A stretch of 64,000 bases of DNA. Source: Flaccisagitta enflata (lineage: Eukaryota; Chaetognatha; Sagittoidea; Aphragmophora). Positions 21,525-33,742 of this stretch are shown here, piece after piece. Numbering within the stretch: the first letter of the stretch is position 1; every line of letters starts with the position of its first letter. Location: positions 10,168,001 to 10,232,000 of the forward strand of contig OZ231126.1 of the NCBI GenBank assembly GCA_965153355.1, given 5' to 3'. Under the pieces are notes generated by a model. The model saw only the letters and a program-made list of their open reading frames with translations, was not told the DNA's origin and made no database searches. The translations under genes and the position numbers were made by a program.

Positions 21525-22837
21525 TTAAGATGCGTCCTCGCATCTCTATAAGAGGGTCTATCTGTCCGTCTCTCCGTTACGCCTGTTCGAAAATCACTAG
21601 TATCCATCTCAAATCACCCAACAACCCCTCCCTATCATTTTTAGATGCGTCCTCGCATCTCTATAAGAGGGTCTGTCCGTCCGTCTCTCCGTTACGCCTG
21701 TTCAAAAATCACTAGTATCCATCTCAAATCACCCAACAACCCCTCCCTATCATTTTTAGATGCGTCCTCGCATCTCTATAAGAGGGTCTGTCCGTCCGTC
21801 TCTCCATTACGCCTGTTCGAAAATCACTAGTATCCATCTCAAATCACCCAACAACCCCTCCCTATTATTTTTAGATGCGTCCTCGCATCTCTATAAGAGG
21901 GTCTGTCCGTCCGTCTCTCCGTTACGCCTGTTCGAAAATCACTAGTATCCATCTCAAATCACCCAACAACCCCTCCCTATCATTTTTAGATGCGTCCTCG
22001 CATCTCTATAAGAGGGTCTGTCCGTCTGTCTCTCCGTTACGCCTGTTCAAAAATCACTAGTATCCATCTCAAATCACCCAACAACCCCTCCCTATCATTT
22101 TTAGATGCGTCCTCGCATCTCTATAAGAGGGTCTGTCCGTCCGTCTCTCCGTTACGCCTGTTTGAAAATCACTAGTATCCATCTCAAATCACCCAACAAC
22201 CCCTCCCTATCATTTTTAGATGCGTCCTCGCATCTCTATAAGAGGGTCTGTCCGTCCGTCTCTCCGTTACACATGTTCAAAAATCACTAGTATCCATCTC
22301 AAATCAACCAACAACCCCTCCCTATCATTTTTAGATGCGTCCTCGCATCTCTATAAGAGGGTCTGTCCGTCCGTCTCTCCGTTACACCTGTTCGAAAATC
22401 ACTAGTATCCATCTCAAATCACCCAACAACCCCTCCCTATCATTTTTAGATGCGTCCTCGCATCTCTATAAGAGGGTCTGTCCGTCCGTCTCTCCGTTAC
22501 GCCTGTTCGAAAATCACTAGTATCCATCTCAAATCACCCAACAACCCCTCCCTATCATTTTTAGATGCGTCCTCGCATCTCTATAAGAGGGTCTGTCCGT
22601 CCGTCTCTCCGTTACACATGTTCAAAAATCACTAGTATCCATCTCAAATCAACCAACAACCCCTCCCTATCATTTTTAGATGCGTCCTCGCATCTCTATA
22701 AGAGGGTCTGTCCGTCCGTCTCTCCGTTACGCCTGTTCGAAAATCACTAGTATCCATCTCAAATCACCCAACAACCCCTCCCTATCATTTTTAGATGCGT
22801 CCTCGCATCTCTATAAGAGGGTCTGTCCGTCCGTCTG
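21525..22837. repeat. 115-bp tandem satellite, about 11 units
   Basis: Units repeat at exactly 115 bp. Each holds TTTTAGATGCGTCCTCGCAT + CTCTATAAGAGGGTCTGTCC, then CGTTACGCCTGTTCGAAAAT and ACCCAACAACCCCTCCCTAT. The first part is the reverse complement of the E-element 3' end, so the unit is an amplified E terminus plus flank. Units differ by a few bases and alternate variants (CGCCTGTTCG, CACATGTTCA) recur in order, indicating block duplication. Confidence 0.93.
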
Positions 22838-22886
22838 TCCGCCTGTCACGCGGAAGACCGGGGTTCGATTCCCCGCCGGGGAGCCA
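22800..22886 (+). pseudogene. tRNA-Asp(GTC) 3' part fused to the last satellite unit
   Basis: 22838-22854 forms an anticodon arm: stem TCCGC/GCGGA, loop CTGTCAC with anticodon GTC. 22859-22875 is a perfect T arm, CGGGG TTCGATT CCCCG. 22876-22882 CCGGGGA is the acceptor 3' strand, then G and CCA. The expected D arm is replaced by satellite sequence. The satellite TCCTCGC at 22800-22806 can pair with the acceptor strand at six of seven positions and equals the usual tRNA-Asp 5' start. The encoded CCA, rare in animal tRNA genes, may mean insertion of a mature tRNA copy. Confidence 0.75.
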
Positions 22887-22889
22887 GAG

Positions 22890-23440
22890 TGTAACGAAGC
22901 CACGCCGTGCGCAGACAACTCATCACATGATTTAGCAACAACAACAGTTTGATACAAGAACCGTCTATCGTCGACGAAGCTGCATAGCCATGAATACATT
23001 TTCTTTCTTTTTATATTTAATTCTACTTTATTAGTGTACACGCGCGTGGACAAACTAGGCCACAACTACCCACTTCGTTTCGGTATGAATATTATCTCTT
23101 GCGGCGTAGTGTGTATTTTGTATCCAATGACATGATAATGATAATCGTCTATTCCTTATATTCAATAGAGCACCGCGTCACATCAAATGTGTGTAGTTCC
23201 TCGGCGTTGTGGTAGTGTGGGGGCCCAGAGAAGCCCTAATTCTCACAGTGCTCGAAACGTTGGCGCCGGAGACAACACACAGACGATGCCGATTGCGAAG
23301 ATGAGACTCAATGGCGGAAAAGAAGATTCAAGACGACTCTGAAATACAATACGCGATCGATAAAAACACATGCAAGAGGAGAAACAACCGAAGACTAAAA
23401 TCACGATCTCGCCGAGGACGATAAACATTGATTCAACGCC
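22890..23440. other. Gene-free stretch
   Basis: No exon, RNA gene or repeat family is recognised. Confidence 0.4.
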
Positions 23441-23800
23441 GATTACAGAACAATGCCGATTACAGAACAATGCCGATTACAGAACAATGCCGATTACAAA
23501 ACAACGCCAATTACAGAACAACGCCGTTTACAAAACAATGCCGATCACAGAACAACGCCAATTACAGAACAACGCCGATTACAGATTACGCCGGTAAATG
23601 AAAAACGCCGGCGAACGAGACACACTGGTGACTGAATACGCCGCTGACTGAATACGCCGCTGACTGAATACGCCGGTGACTGAATACGCCGGTGACTGAA
23701 TACGCCGGTGACTGAATACGCCGGTGACTGAATACGCCGGTGACTGAATACGCCGGTGACTGAATACGCCGGTGACTGAATACGCCGCATCCCCAAGACC
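23440..23800. repeat. Two short minisatellites
   Basis: About eight 17-bp units like ATTACAGAACAATGCCG at 23440-23590, then about ten 16-bp units TGACTGAATACGCCGG at 23628-23790. Both include a GCCG core, suggesting one origin; looser relatives (ACACGCCGATGACGAA) continue to 23890. Confidence 0.85.
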
Positions 23801-24179
23801 TTAGAAATGGGGTGTGCGGTGATGAAACACGCCGATGACGAAACACGCCAAGATAGAATACGCTGATGATAGAACACGCCAGTGACAGACTATGCAGAAA
23901 CTTCCACATCAAACGAACTTTGCGCTGCAGTTGATACAAAGCCAGATAGGCGGAAATTTCTCGACGATCCCTGCTATACGGCATCGGGTGCATCCAGATC
24001 GCCGAAGGTAGCATTGCGCCGGGGGAGAACAACACTGATTGCACAAAAGCTGTTACCGTGGAAACCGGGGGAGGACACGACAAACTAATAGAACAGGAGG
24101 AACACAACATTGATCAGGGGAGAACATGACATCGCGGCTTCTTATTTTTTGCTGCCGAGACTTCAGATGAATCCTGCGA

Positions 24180-24842
24180 CCATCTCAAATCACCCAACAA
24201 CCCCTCCCTATCATTTTTAGATGCGTCCTCGCATCTCTTGAGTTACGTGTCCATCCCCCGTATCTTTTTTTTGACTGCCTGGACTCTGCCCCCATCCCTC
24301 CCACCTCCAGAATCAGTTTTTTGATATTAGATTCTTTGAAATTGTTTGTCAATCTCATACAAATCTGAGAACATACATCGCGGTTCTTATTCTTTTGCGT
24401 TACGAGACTTCAAAGAACAGATCATCTCAAATCACCCAACAACCCCTCCCTATCATTTTTAGATGCGTCCTCGCATCTCTTGAGTTACGTGTAAACATCC
24501 CCCTGTATCTTTTTTTCTGACTGCCTGGACTCTGCCCCCATCCCTCCCACCTCCAGAATTCAGTTCTTTTAATATTAGATTCTTTGAAATTGTTTGTCAA
24601 TTCTCATACAAATCTGGTCTCTTACCATCATACAGTATTGGTTCTTGTTTCTTTATGTCGTTTAAGTATTACTTCAAAGAACAAGAAATGCATATTTTGT
24701 AAATTGGTATATTCATAGAATAATGCATTCTTTAACCATAAAAGGCAATGTTAACAAAAGAAACTGCAATATGCAAGATCCATAGAATTCTTTCTACATT
24801 GAGTTAAGTAGAGGACGCATCGTTGCCCAATTGGGCTTGTTT
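24180..24842 (-). mobile_element. Subfamily E element with a partial tandem copy of its end
   Basis: 24458-24842 runs from TTTTAGATGCGTCCTCGCAT (3' hairpin, reversed) to GAGGACGCATCGTTGCCCAA + TTGGGCTTGTT (5' end, reversed). A shorter copy of the same end, with the satellite phrase ACCCAACAACCCCTCCC, precedes it at 24180-24440. This links the 115-bp satellite to a standing E element. Confidence 0.75.
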
Positions 24843-25039
24843 TATCCTCAAAGCTATGAAGCAGTATATTTTAGGTTTTAATAGTGTTAAATTGTGTTGT
24901 AGTAATTACATTTTACCTTTTGGTACTGCCAAAAGTGTAAAATCTTCAAAAATTTTTTTTCTTTTTTTCAAGCTTTTGATTTTCTTCCCCATCTCCAAAC
25001 CATTTGATTTTAGTTCCCTTCCAACGGGGGGGGTAAAAA

Positions 25040-25110
25040 AACAACACATACATGGCAATCCAGTTGAGACAGTAGGGCAGGAGCGGTAATGCAAAAACCG
25101 CTCGCAATTC
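25040..25110 (+). mobile_element. Short element, subfamily C, 5' fragment
   Basis: CATACATGGCAATCCAGTTG, then GGCAGGAGCGGTAATGCAAA, matching the C 5' region; the end is cut by the next element. Confidence 0.55.
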
Positions 25111-25438
25111 AACAAGGCCAACATAAATAACTAAAGATGACTTTTATTGACTCAAGATGACTTAAAATGACTCAGGACTACTTTAAAAGACTTAAAAAGA
25201 CCTAAAATGACTGAAATGACTACTTTGACCTATTTGACTTAAGTGACTTAAAATAAACTTAGAATGACTTAGAATGACTTAGAATGACATAGAATGACTT
25301 AGAATGACTAGAAATATCTTAAAGTATAATAAAAAAAGTAAAGTGTGACGGACCGACGGACGGACCGACGGACCGACGGACCGACGGACCGACGGACCGA
25401 CAAAGCGGGTTGTAGAGTCGCGTGCACGCGACTAAAAA
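25111..25438 (+). mobile_element. Short element, subfamily A variant with internal minisatellite
   Basis: Starts AACAAGGCCAACATAAATAA, has about fifteen units like AGAATGACTT, a GACGGACC tract, and ends with the hairpin AGTCGCGTGCACGCGACT + AAAAA. The usual AGTCGCGTGC near the 5' end is absent. Confidence 0.75.
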
Positions 25439-25578
25439 CAGAAACACGTGTGTTTGTCTGTCTGTCTGTCTGCCTGTTAGTCTGTGTCTCTGTCAAAGTA
25501 CTCAATGAGAGAGTGAGAGTAAGACAGAGAGACAGACAGAGAGAGAAAGAAGCAAGAAAATACAAGTGACTCGAAAGC

Positions 25579-26184
25579 TACAGTACGATGGGAGCAATGA
25601 CGACCTAGACTGGAGGATAGATTTTAGGTATCCTAATTTCATTTGTATCATAAAATATTTGAGATCTAGGCTAATCAAAGATCACTCTATTGAGTGAATG
25701 CATTTGCGTCTCTTAAACCTCAACTTGTGACTTGCCCTCATCAAGACTTCATTTTTACAGGTTTTAACCATTTTTATTAGATTGGGCGAAAAATTATTTA
25801 AAATTTTGAAAAAAAAAAATCAGCTCAATCGGAACATTTTTACAGGTTTTACAGCTATGTTTAATAAACAATAGTTATGCAAATTAATTTTTGAGCTAAA
25901 CTTAAAATAGCTATAAAACCTGTAAAAATAGACCCATTGAGCTGATTTTTTTTTCAAAACCATATAAAATTTTCCACCCAATCTATTGAGATAGGTAAGA
26001 ACTTTGAAAGATAAAGTCTTGATGAGGTCAAGTCGCAAGTTGAAGTTTGAGAGACGCAAACATTTTCACTCAATAAAGCAACCTTTGATTACCGTAGATC
26101 TCATATATTTTATGATAAAAACAAAATTAAGGTGCCTAAAATCTATCCTCCAGTCTAAGTTGTCATTGCTCCCATCGTACTGTA
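25579..26184. mobile_element. 606-bp hairpin element with TA target duplication
   Basis: Ends TACAGTACGATGGGAGCAAT and ATTGCTCCCATCGTACTGTA. The two halves stay complementary almost to the centre near 25880, so the whole element is one imperfect hairpin. TA flanks and a CAGT start fit a non-autonomous Tc1/mariner element. Confidence 0.85.
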
Positions 26185-26234
26185 GCGTCATGAAAGTTAG
26201 TCAAAAAGCGGGACAACATGTTAATCATTCTTTT

Positions 26235-26445
26235 GTACCAATAAAGGCGGCTCTCGCCGACCGGAAAAAGTCGTAAGTGAAGTCTTTTTTATCAATACAT
26301 CTTCTTCTGTGTGCATCTCATGATGTTTAGTTGACTGTCTGCCTGTTTTTGTCATTCAATCTGTCTCTCTGCTTCTCTTTCTTGGTCTTCCTTGGTCTTT
26401 GAGTGTGTGTGTGTGTGTATCTCTCTCTCTCTCTCTCTCTCAGAC
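26235..26445. repeat. Dispersed repeat, copy 1
   Basis: ACCAATAAAGGCGGCTCTCG + CCGACCGGAAAAAGTCGTAA and TGTGCATCTCATGATG recur at 34668-35000 in the same order, where an A element interrupts them. Confidence 0.75.
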
Positions 26446-26512
26446 CTGTACATCTTATAGTAGCGAGTAGCGCCGCTACTCGGAAGGGCTGGATGCCTCT
26501 CAGAAGGTTTGG

Positions 26513-26737
<225 letters not shown>

Positions 26738-27143
26738 GTGAATGAATAATAAGTTTGATGACTGTAAAAGTTCTGAACATTTAGAAAAAGTTCCAATTCC
26801 GGTGGTCTGGAAAAATGCAAATATTTCCCTTGAAGGTTTTCAATTCTTGCTTTAGCATTCTTAAGGAAACGATTACTTTCATTTATACATTGAGTATTTT
26901 TCATCTTTATGAAATAAATAAAGCCATGCCTTTATTATAAAAGGTTTTTGTTTACTAAATATAAAATAATAAACTTGAAAACGAAATTTTATTTCTAAAA
27001 TTTCAATACAGTCATGAATATAGCTATAAATGGGGATTGAAACTGAAACTCTGCCTTTGCGCCCCAACTTGAAACTGTCGTTTTTTGAATCTAAAGTTCT
27101 TGGAATGTGTCTGAAAATAATTGATTGTTTTTTTATGTTTGTT

Positions 27144-27830
27144 AGTCGCGTGCACGCGACTCTACAACCCGCTTTGTCCGTCGGTTGGTCGGTTGGTCTG
27201 TCGGTCACACTTCACCCTCGATTATAGGTGGAAATACAATGGAGTTTGAAAGGCAACTCCACAAATGCGGATGTTAATTTTAGGCCATAGGGTCAAATCA
27301 GTGTTTTATGAATTTCAGTCTAGTTTTCTATCACAATATCAAAAGTAGCATTTGAGAGTGGGTGCAATGTATGGAGGCACCAACAGACAGACAGACCAAT
27401 GTAGTGACCAACCATTGGAAAATAAAACTTCCTAAAAAGTTGCAAGATTGCAATTAAAAGCTAAATTGGGTTTTGCATAGAAACTTGATTTCAATCAAAC
27501 GCTAGATTCCTTTAGGCCATGCGACCTTACAGACGCAGCTCCATTTCATTACGTTTTCTCTATGAAAAAGCTCTCAGAGATAAATTTCACTCAAAGAATG
27601 AACTTTTAACCAAAAAACAACCAAATAACATCAAAAGACATCCGCAGTAATGGAGTTTTGCTCAAACTTTATTCTATTTCCATAAAAAAGCCAAATTGAG
27701 AAGCGTGACTTTACTTTTTTTATGATTTGTTTCTTTGACCTCACTGCTCCTGCCCAAATGGTCTGGTGACCTCAAATATGGCCCCTGCCCACCCGCATGC
27801 GACGTAGCCGTGTATCCGGCCTTGTTTTTC
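27144..27830 (-). mobile_element. Subfamily A element, two ends separated by about 500 bp
   Basis: The reversed 3' hairpin AGTCGCGTGCACGCGACT lies at 27146-27163; the reversed 5' end GTGTATCCGGCCTTGTT lies at 27810-27828, with the GCCCCTGCCCACCCGCATGC block before it. The intervening AT-rich DNA is not usual for A, so this may be one long element or two fragments. Confidence 0.55.
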
Positions 27831-28079
27831 AAAAGAAATGAGCTTAGTAAAGTACAGAAAAACATAGCAACGCATGAAAAGGCGTAGGAAAGCATAGCTA
27901 GACTAGTCGGAAGATTTTCAGGAAAAATATCTGCTACTTGGAAGGAGAGCAGGATGTGTAGGTCTGCTCTCTCTCTCAGTGTCTCTATGTGTGTATGAAT
28001 TTGTGTATGTGTATGTCTCTCTTTGTTTTTTTCTTTCTCTTTCCCTTTCTATTCTCTTTCTCTCTCTCTCTCTCTTTCT

Positions 28080-28765
28080 ATCTCTAAAGCAGAGTAAAAT
28101 GCAAAAGCTAGCATCATAAAAGTTTTGGTCAATTTGTGTAACATCTTGACTCTTCTCTATTGTTACATAGGGCCAAAAAATAGGATCAATGAAAAATTTC
28201 AATTTTTGAAAAATGTGAAAAAATAAAAAAAGATTAAAAAATTCATAACGCCAATACTAATGATCGTAGAGACTTCTGGTTGGCGCAATTTGAAAGAGGA
28301 AAATCAGCTCTTTCTTAGCTATGAATATCAAAAAATGTATCATCCCAGTCAGGAAATGGCTCAACTTTCTCAAATTCCTCAAATCGAAAATGGAAAACCC
28401 GATTTCTCCCCTACGTTTCAAAAAGTTGAATTATGTAATTCCCGATTTCTCCCCTACGTTTCAAAAAGTTGAATTATGTAATTCGACTTTTTTCCAATCA
28501 GTACTATTACATAAAGCAAAAAATTAGGATCTATGAAAATTAATGCAAAAAGATAAAAATAAATTAAAACAAGGCCGGATACACGGCAATCCAGTCGCGG
28601 ACGGTTGGGCAGGAGCAGTAATGCGAAAACCCGATTTCTCCCCTACGTTTCAAAAAGTTGAATTATGTAATTCGACTTTTTTCCAATCAGTACTATTACA
28701 TAAAGCAAAAAATTAGGATCTATGAAAATTAATGCAAAAAGATAAAAATAAATTAAAAAAATCGT
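28080..28765. repeat. Dispersed AT-rich repeat with an internal duplication around a C element
   Basis: The phrase CCCGATTTCTCCCCTACGTT occurs at about 28398, 28440 and 28630. The block up to AAAGATAAAAATAAATTAAA is present at 28440-28565 and again at 28630-28757, with a C 5' fragment (28566-28629) between. Related sequence is at 35380-35720. Confidence 0.75.
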
Positions 28766-28897
28766 AAATCAAAAACTATGGATTGCACAGAATTCTGCTT
28801 GGCGCCTCTGAAAGAGCAAAATCAGCTTTTTCTTAGCTTTTAATTTCATGACCAATTTGGCCCCCTAAACTTAAAAACTTTTTAGACGCCTCATGAA

Positions 28898-29048
28898 AAC
28901 AAGGCCGGATACACGGCCACCAGTTGCGGACGGGTGGGCAGGGGCGGAAATGCAAGTTTTCACACTTTCCAACTCGATCATTACGGACGGACAGATGGAC
29001 GGACGGACGAACAAAGCCTCTTACAGAGTTGCGTGTCCGCAACTAAAA
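28898..29048 (+). mobile_element. Short element, subfamily B, full length
   Basis: AACAAGGCCGGATACACGGC, then CCAGTTGCGGACGGGTGGGC, a GGACGGAC tract, and the hairpin AGTTGCGTGTCCGCAACT + AAAAA. Confidence 0.85.
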
Positions 29049-30219
29049 AGAGAAAAATCTAAAAAGCTCTATAAGTCTCAAAAATCCAAATGAACTTCGT
29101 TTCTTCGACTTTTTTTTCTTTTCCAAATGACATACCTGAGTGCAAATCAGTGAGCAGATGCCAACCCAAGGACTTGCGTAGGAGAAGTAAGAGAAGAGTC
29201 GTTCATTTTCAGTCCATTCGAGTCAATTTTATCTTGACTAATGATTCATTTTGAAAGACTGTCGTGTAAGAAAGGAAAATGACCAGCCCTGAAAATAGTA
29301 ATTTTTTTCAGCGGGCCCGTCGGGCCCGCTCCTCCCAATTTTTGCGTGCCCGACAGGGAAACAGCGGGCCGACTGAAATATAGCTATTCCAAGCTTTCTG
29401 TTGATATAAACCTATGTAAACTGCTCACCGTGTTGCCTAGCTGTGATAGGTAGGAAAAAATGACACAGCATAGCGACCTATTCTGGGGTGTTATATACAC
29501 CTAGACTGATATTCCCCTGCATGACACTAAAAATTCTGTTGGGATTTTTCCGAGAAACGCCTCAAAATGCCATAATTTCCCGTAAAATTGACATTTTTTA
29601 GCGTTTTTTCAGCCAAAAGTCGCTCAAAAATTGCAGCTCTGGTCAGGAAAGTGGTCTGACAATTACAATTTAGCACTGAGACATGTTCATGCAAAAATTT
29701 AAGTCAAGTGAAAATCATTTAGTATCATTTTACGCAGTAAAATGCCATTAAAATAGCAATTCTAAGCATTTCTTGGGTGTCACTCTCTCATAGCTGGAAA
29801 TTACTTGAGAACTGACAGAAAAAAGGTATCAGGGCCTAAAACAAACATATATCAAACTTTCGTAATATAATGTCAGGATTTGGTGACATATAATGCCGTA
29901 AAGCGCCGTTAAGTACTGTTAAAATGGCATTTTTGGGGTAATAATTGCTCAAACAATTGCTCAAATTGTCAGAAACAAACAAACTAGGATAATTTGAAAC
30001 TGAGACACATTTCATTCAATTTGTCATCATTTGGCATAGTTTCATGCCCAAAATTTTTGGGTGACACCCTCTCAAATAGCACGCATAAACACAAAATGTG
30101 CCAGAAAATGGAAAGTTAGATGTACTGACATCATAGATTCAAAACAGTGAGTTGATATAAAATCATATCCTTATGCCTTAAATAACCGTTAAATGCCGCT
30201 TATTGACATTTTTTTGCAG

Positions 30220-30429
30220 CTTCTAGGGTGTGTGCATGTGTGTGCGTGTGTGTGTGTGCGTGTGTGTGTATGTGTGTTACTGTGTCATTGTGTAAATGTA
30301 TGAAAGTGCTTTTGCAAGGACGCAATAACACGCATGTTTTCCAGAGCATCAGTGTGTCTATGTACGTGCATGCGTGTGTGTACCTGCGTGCGTGCATGTA
30401 TGTGTGTGTGTGCATGTGTGAATGTGTGT

Positions 30430-30500
<71 letters not shown>
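30220..30500. repeat. (GT)n microsatellite at the palindrome centre
   Basis: Two GT tracts (30225-30275 and 30385-30500) around a short unique part. It sits near the symmetry centre of the 2-kb palindrome. Confidence 0.9.
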
Positions 30501-30504
<4 letters not shown>

Positions 30505-31535
30505 GAAATGCAAGGACGCATCTAATAAACGCCAAATGAAATATTTTGCCATTTTACGGTATTCTACAGTCATTTTAGTATTTTACAGTCTTTCACAGCA
30601 TGTTAATGTGAAGTTATCATAACATCTTGTGTTGAAGCCTTCATCTAAATGTATCTCAGGATCTACCATCCTTTTTTTGGGCATTTTAGAAGAAATGCCA
30701 CACAATATAATGAAATAACACCCAAAAGTCAGTAAAAAAAGCCATTTATCATTTTTACAGCATTTTTTACGGCATGTAATGACGCTGAATGATGATGGCT
30801 TGCTTTGAGTCCTTTTAAGAGTGTCTCTCACTGCCACAAATACTTAGTTTTATCAGGTTAATCATAGTTGAGCCAGTATTACTCAAAAGAATGCCAATTA
30901 TGCCATTTTTATGGCATTTTGCAGTATTTGACGGCATTTTACAGCTTTGCAATGTGACCAAATACGACAATATTTTATGGAACTTGAGCATATGTGCGTT
31001 TCAGGCCCCACCCCATTTCCTAGCAGTTTTTTAAGACCATATCTTATGATATGGAAGAGCAACACTTAAAATCAGTCAAAAATGTCATTTTAACGGCATT
31101 TAACGGCGTAAAATGATACCATATGACGTCTGCATGACTTGAATTTTTGCATGAATGTGTCTTAGTGCTAAATGTAATTGTCAAACCATTTGCTGACCAG
31201 AGCCGCTGTTTTTGAGCTCGTTTCGCCTGAAAAATTCTCAAAAATGTCAATTTTATGGGAAATCACGATATTTTACGGCGTTTTCTCCGAAAAATCCCAA
31301 CAGAATTTTTAGTCTCATGCAGGGGAATATCAGTCTAGGTATATATAACACCCCAGAATAGGTCGCTATGCTGTGTCATTTTTTCCTAGTTATCACAGCT
31401 AGGCAACACGGTGTGCTACAACACTGAAGTAAATTTCTCTATCTATGCAGACTATTTCCTAAAAAATGGAAAGAATTACGCAAAGAATAATGGTAACTTG
31501 TCTCTAAGAGGTTTTATCTGTCCCTCTGTCCCTTT

Positions 31536-31538
<3 letters not shown>

Positions 31539-31600
<62 letters not shown>

Positions 31601-31620
31601 TCTCTCTCTCTCTCTCTCTC
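31539..31620. repeat. (GT)n(CT)n microsatellite
   Basis: About 30 GT followed by about 11 CT dinucleotides. Confidence 0.95.
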
Positions 31621-32833
31621 CTCCAATATAGAAATGGCTGTAACCATGGCAAAGAAAAAAAAGACAGTAATTTCAATATACTCCTACGCACGCATTTTTT
31701 TGATCTGCTTAAAATCCTTTTAGGGAGTAATAGTTAATCAAATTATCTACTCAGCAAAAAAATCAGAACTCAAAAATAATTTTTGAGCCCGTAGCATCAT
31801 TTTTTGTGAAAAACATCAGGAATTAAAGAAGGGAAAAAACTCCATATTTACAACTTTTAGAAAATTCATTTTGACTAGTTTTACAAATATTGATGCTACA
31901 GGTACAAAAACTTTTTTGAGTTCTGATTTTTTTGCTGAGTCACAAAATCAACATACTATGAACCCCTGAGAAGATTTTTGAGGCTGCTTAAAAAAATAAG
32001 CTTGCAGTTACAATTGTATGTCAAGTGAAAATCATAAGCCAATGGCGAATCATCATTTGACAAATTGGGCAAATATTGTCGCTACAGCCACAAAAATCAA
32101 CTTTTTTGAGTTCTGATTTTTTTGCTGAGTCACAAATTTGTCATACTACTACCACCTAAAAGGATTTGAAATTATTCAAAAAAATGGGCTTGAAGTGCCA
32201 CTTTGAAAATCACTGTCTTTTTTATTTTTGCCATAGTTATCCATTAAGCAAGACATTTTAAATCATCGAATCTTGAATGGCACCTTAAATTTTTTATTTG
32301 TAGATAATCATAGTACAAAAAATGAATGTAACCGCTGAACTTCTTTTGACATTGAGTTGCTGATAAGTGTCTCCACAAGTCTTTTTATCGCCAGGAGAAA
32401 GAAAAACTTAGGTATTTCCAATTTTCCGTTCTTCTGTTTGATATTGATTTAAGTTTTAACCTCAGAACAAAATGACAATTCGCCGTAAGAATACATAATG
32501 TTATTGTACGGTGGATCAAATTATTATTCAAGGATACCAAGCAAAATTACTGCAGCTTGTTTAATTTGCGGGCCCGCTCTATTTTCAGGGCTGATTAAAT
32601 GACTTTTTGATGAATGGATGGAGCCCTTCGAAAGATATTCGGGGAGTAACAATACAACGCATTAATTATAAACGTTGTAATAAGGATTTTTTTGTAAAAA
32701 GAGAGAAAGGACAGCAACAAATAAAATATTAATGCCACGCGATTGCATTCAAAACGCCCCCTCGTCGCGATCCGGTCCTTTCGTCGCTATCTTCTTGTGA
32801 TAAGAAGCTTGTCCGAGAAGGCCGTATAATTTA

Positions 32834-32837
<4 letters not shown>

Positions 32838-32899
<62 letters not shown>

Positions 32900-33017
32900 A
32901 GAGTAGAGAGAGTAGAGAGAGAAGAGGGAGAAGAGAGAGAAGAGAGAGAGAAGAGAGAGAGAAGAGAGAGAGAAGAGAGAGAGAAGAGAGAGAAGAGAGA
33001 GAGAAGAGAGAGAAGAG

Positions 33018-33097
<80 letters not shown>
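32838..33097. repeat. (GA)n with AGAGAGA-A interruptions
   Basis: 260 bases of purine-only repeat with regular GAGAAGAGAGA blocks in its middle. Confidence 0.95.
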
Positions 33098-33100
<3 letters not shown>

Positions 33101-33742
33101 GAGAAATGGATTTTCTGAGAATTATTGAAATGAGAAAGACTCAGAAATAGCATTACTGAGACACGCCGATGTGACTGCGGGTGTTATGAAAAATGGCAAA
33201 GTTCAAGACGGTGAAGATATGTACATGTATAAAAGTCATGTATATGTGCGACCACAGACCACAATCATGAACTTCAAGCGGCACACAACAAAATGCCACA
33301 GCCCACAAGTAATGCAAGAGTAGTGTTCATTGTCGAAATTGACCCTCAAAATTGTTCTAACCTACGCGCTACGCTCGGGTGTGTCCATATGCAAAACGTT
33401 AATCCCTGAGAACATGATGCTAGGACATCATGAGGTTGCTCATTTTGAATTTAATGTCTTCACCGTTTTTCTTTTTTCAAATTTCTGTCATCTTCCGTTT
33501 TTTTCAAAAACCCTGTTTTGCCCCCAAATTTGCATAACGTTGTAATCATGTTTATCCATCGCCTTGTTATAGTGCGCGTTCCAATTAATTCAAAATGCTG
33601 CTATCCTCATTAAAGCTTCCCGGAAAAGTGTCTGGGTTAATCATATCAAATTCAATGAAACAGTAAGATGGTCTTTTCGGTTTATTAATTTGTTTCCTGG
33701 CGAACGAGAGTGCAGACATTGCATAAGATTTCGATCATGAAA

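Larger units (their letters stand above)
29284..32593. mobile_element. 3.3-kb element with short inverted ends enclosing a 2-kb palindrome
   Basis: Outer ends CAGCCCTGAAAATAG (29284) and CTATTTTCAGGGCTG (32579), followed inward by GCGGGCCCG-rich hairpins. Inside, 29425-31414 is a long imperfect palindrome (ACCGTGTTGCCTAGCTGTGA and its complement at 31390-31412) whose arms are rich in ATGCCGTAAA/CCGTTAAA words and whose centre holds (GT)n. The right part (31415-32578) has inverted and direct copies of TTTTGAGTTCTGATTTTTTT. CAG.G.TG-type ends recall hAT elements. No transposase is seen. Confidence 0.7.

Noticed and set aside
21525-22837. Series of identical 61-aa frames as a small-protein family
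   Set aside because: They are one 115-bp satellite unit read repeatedly; no gene context.
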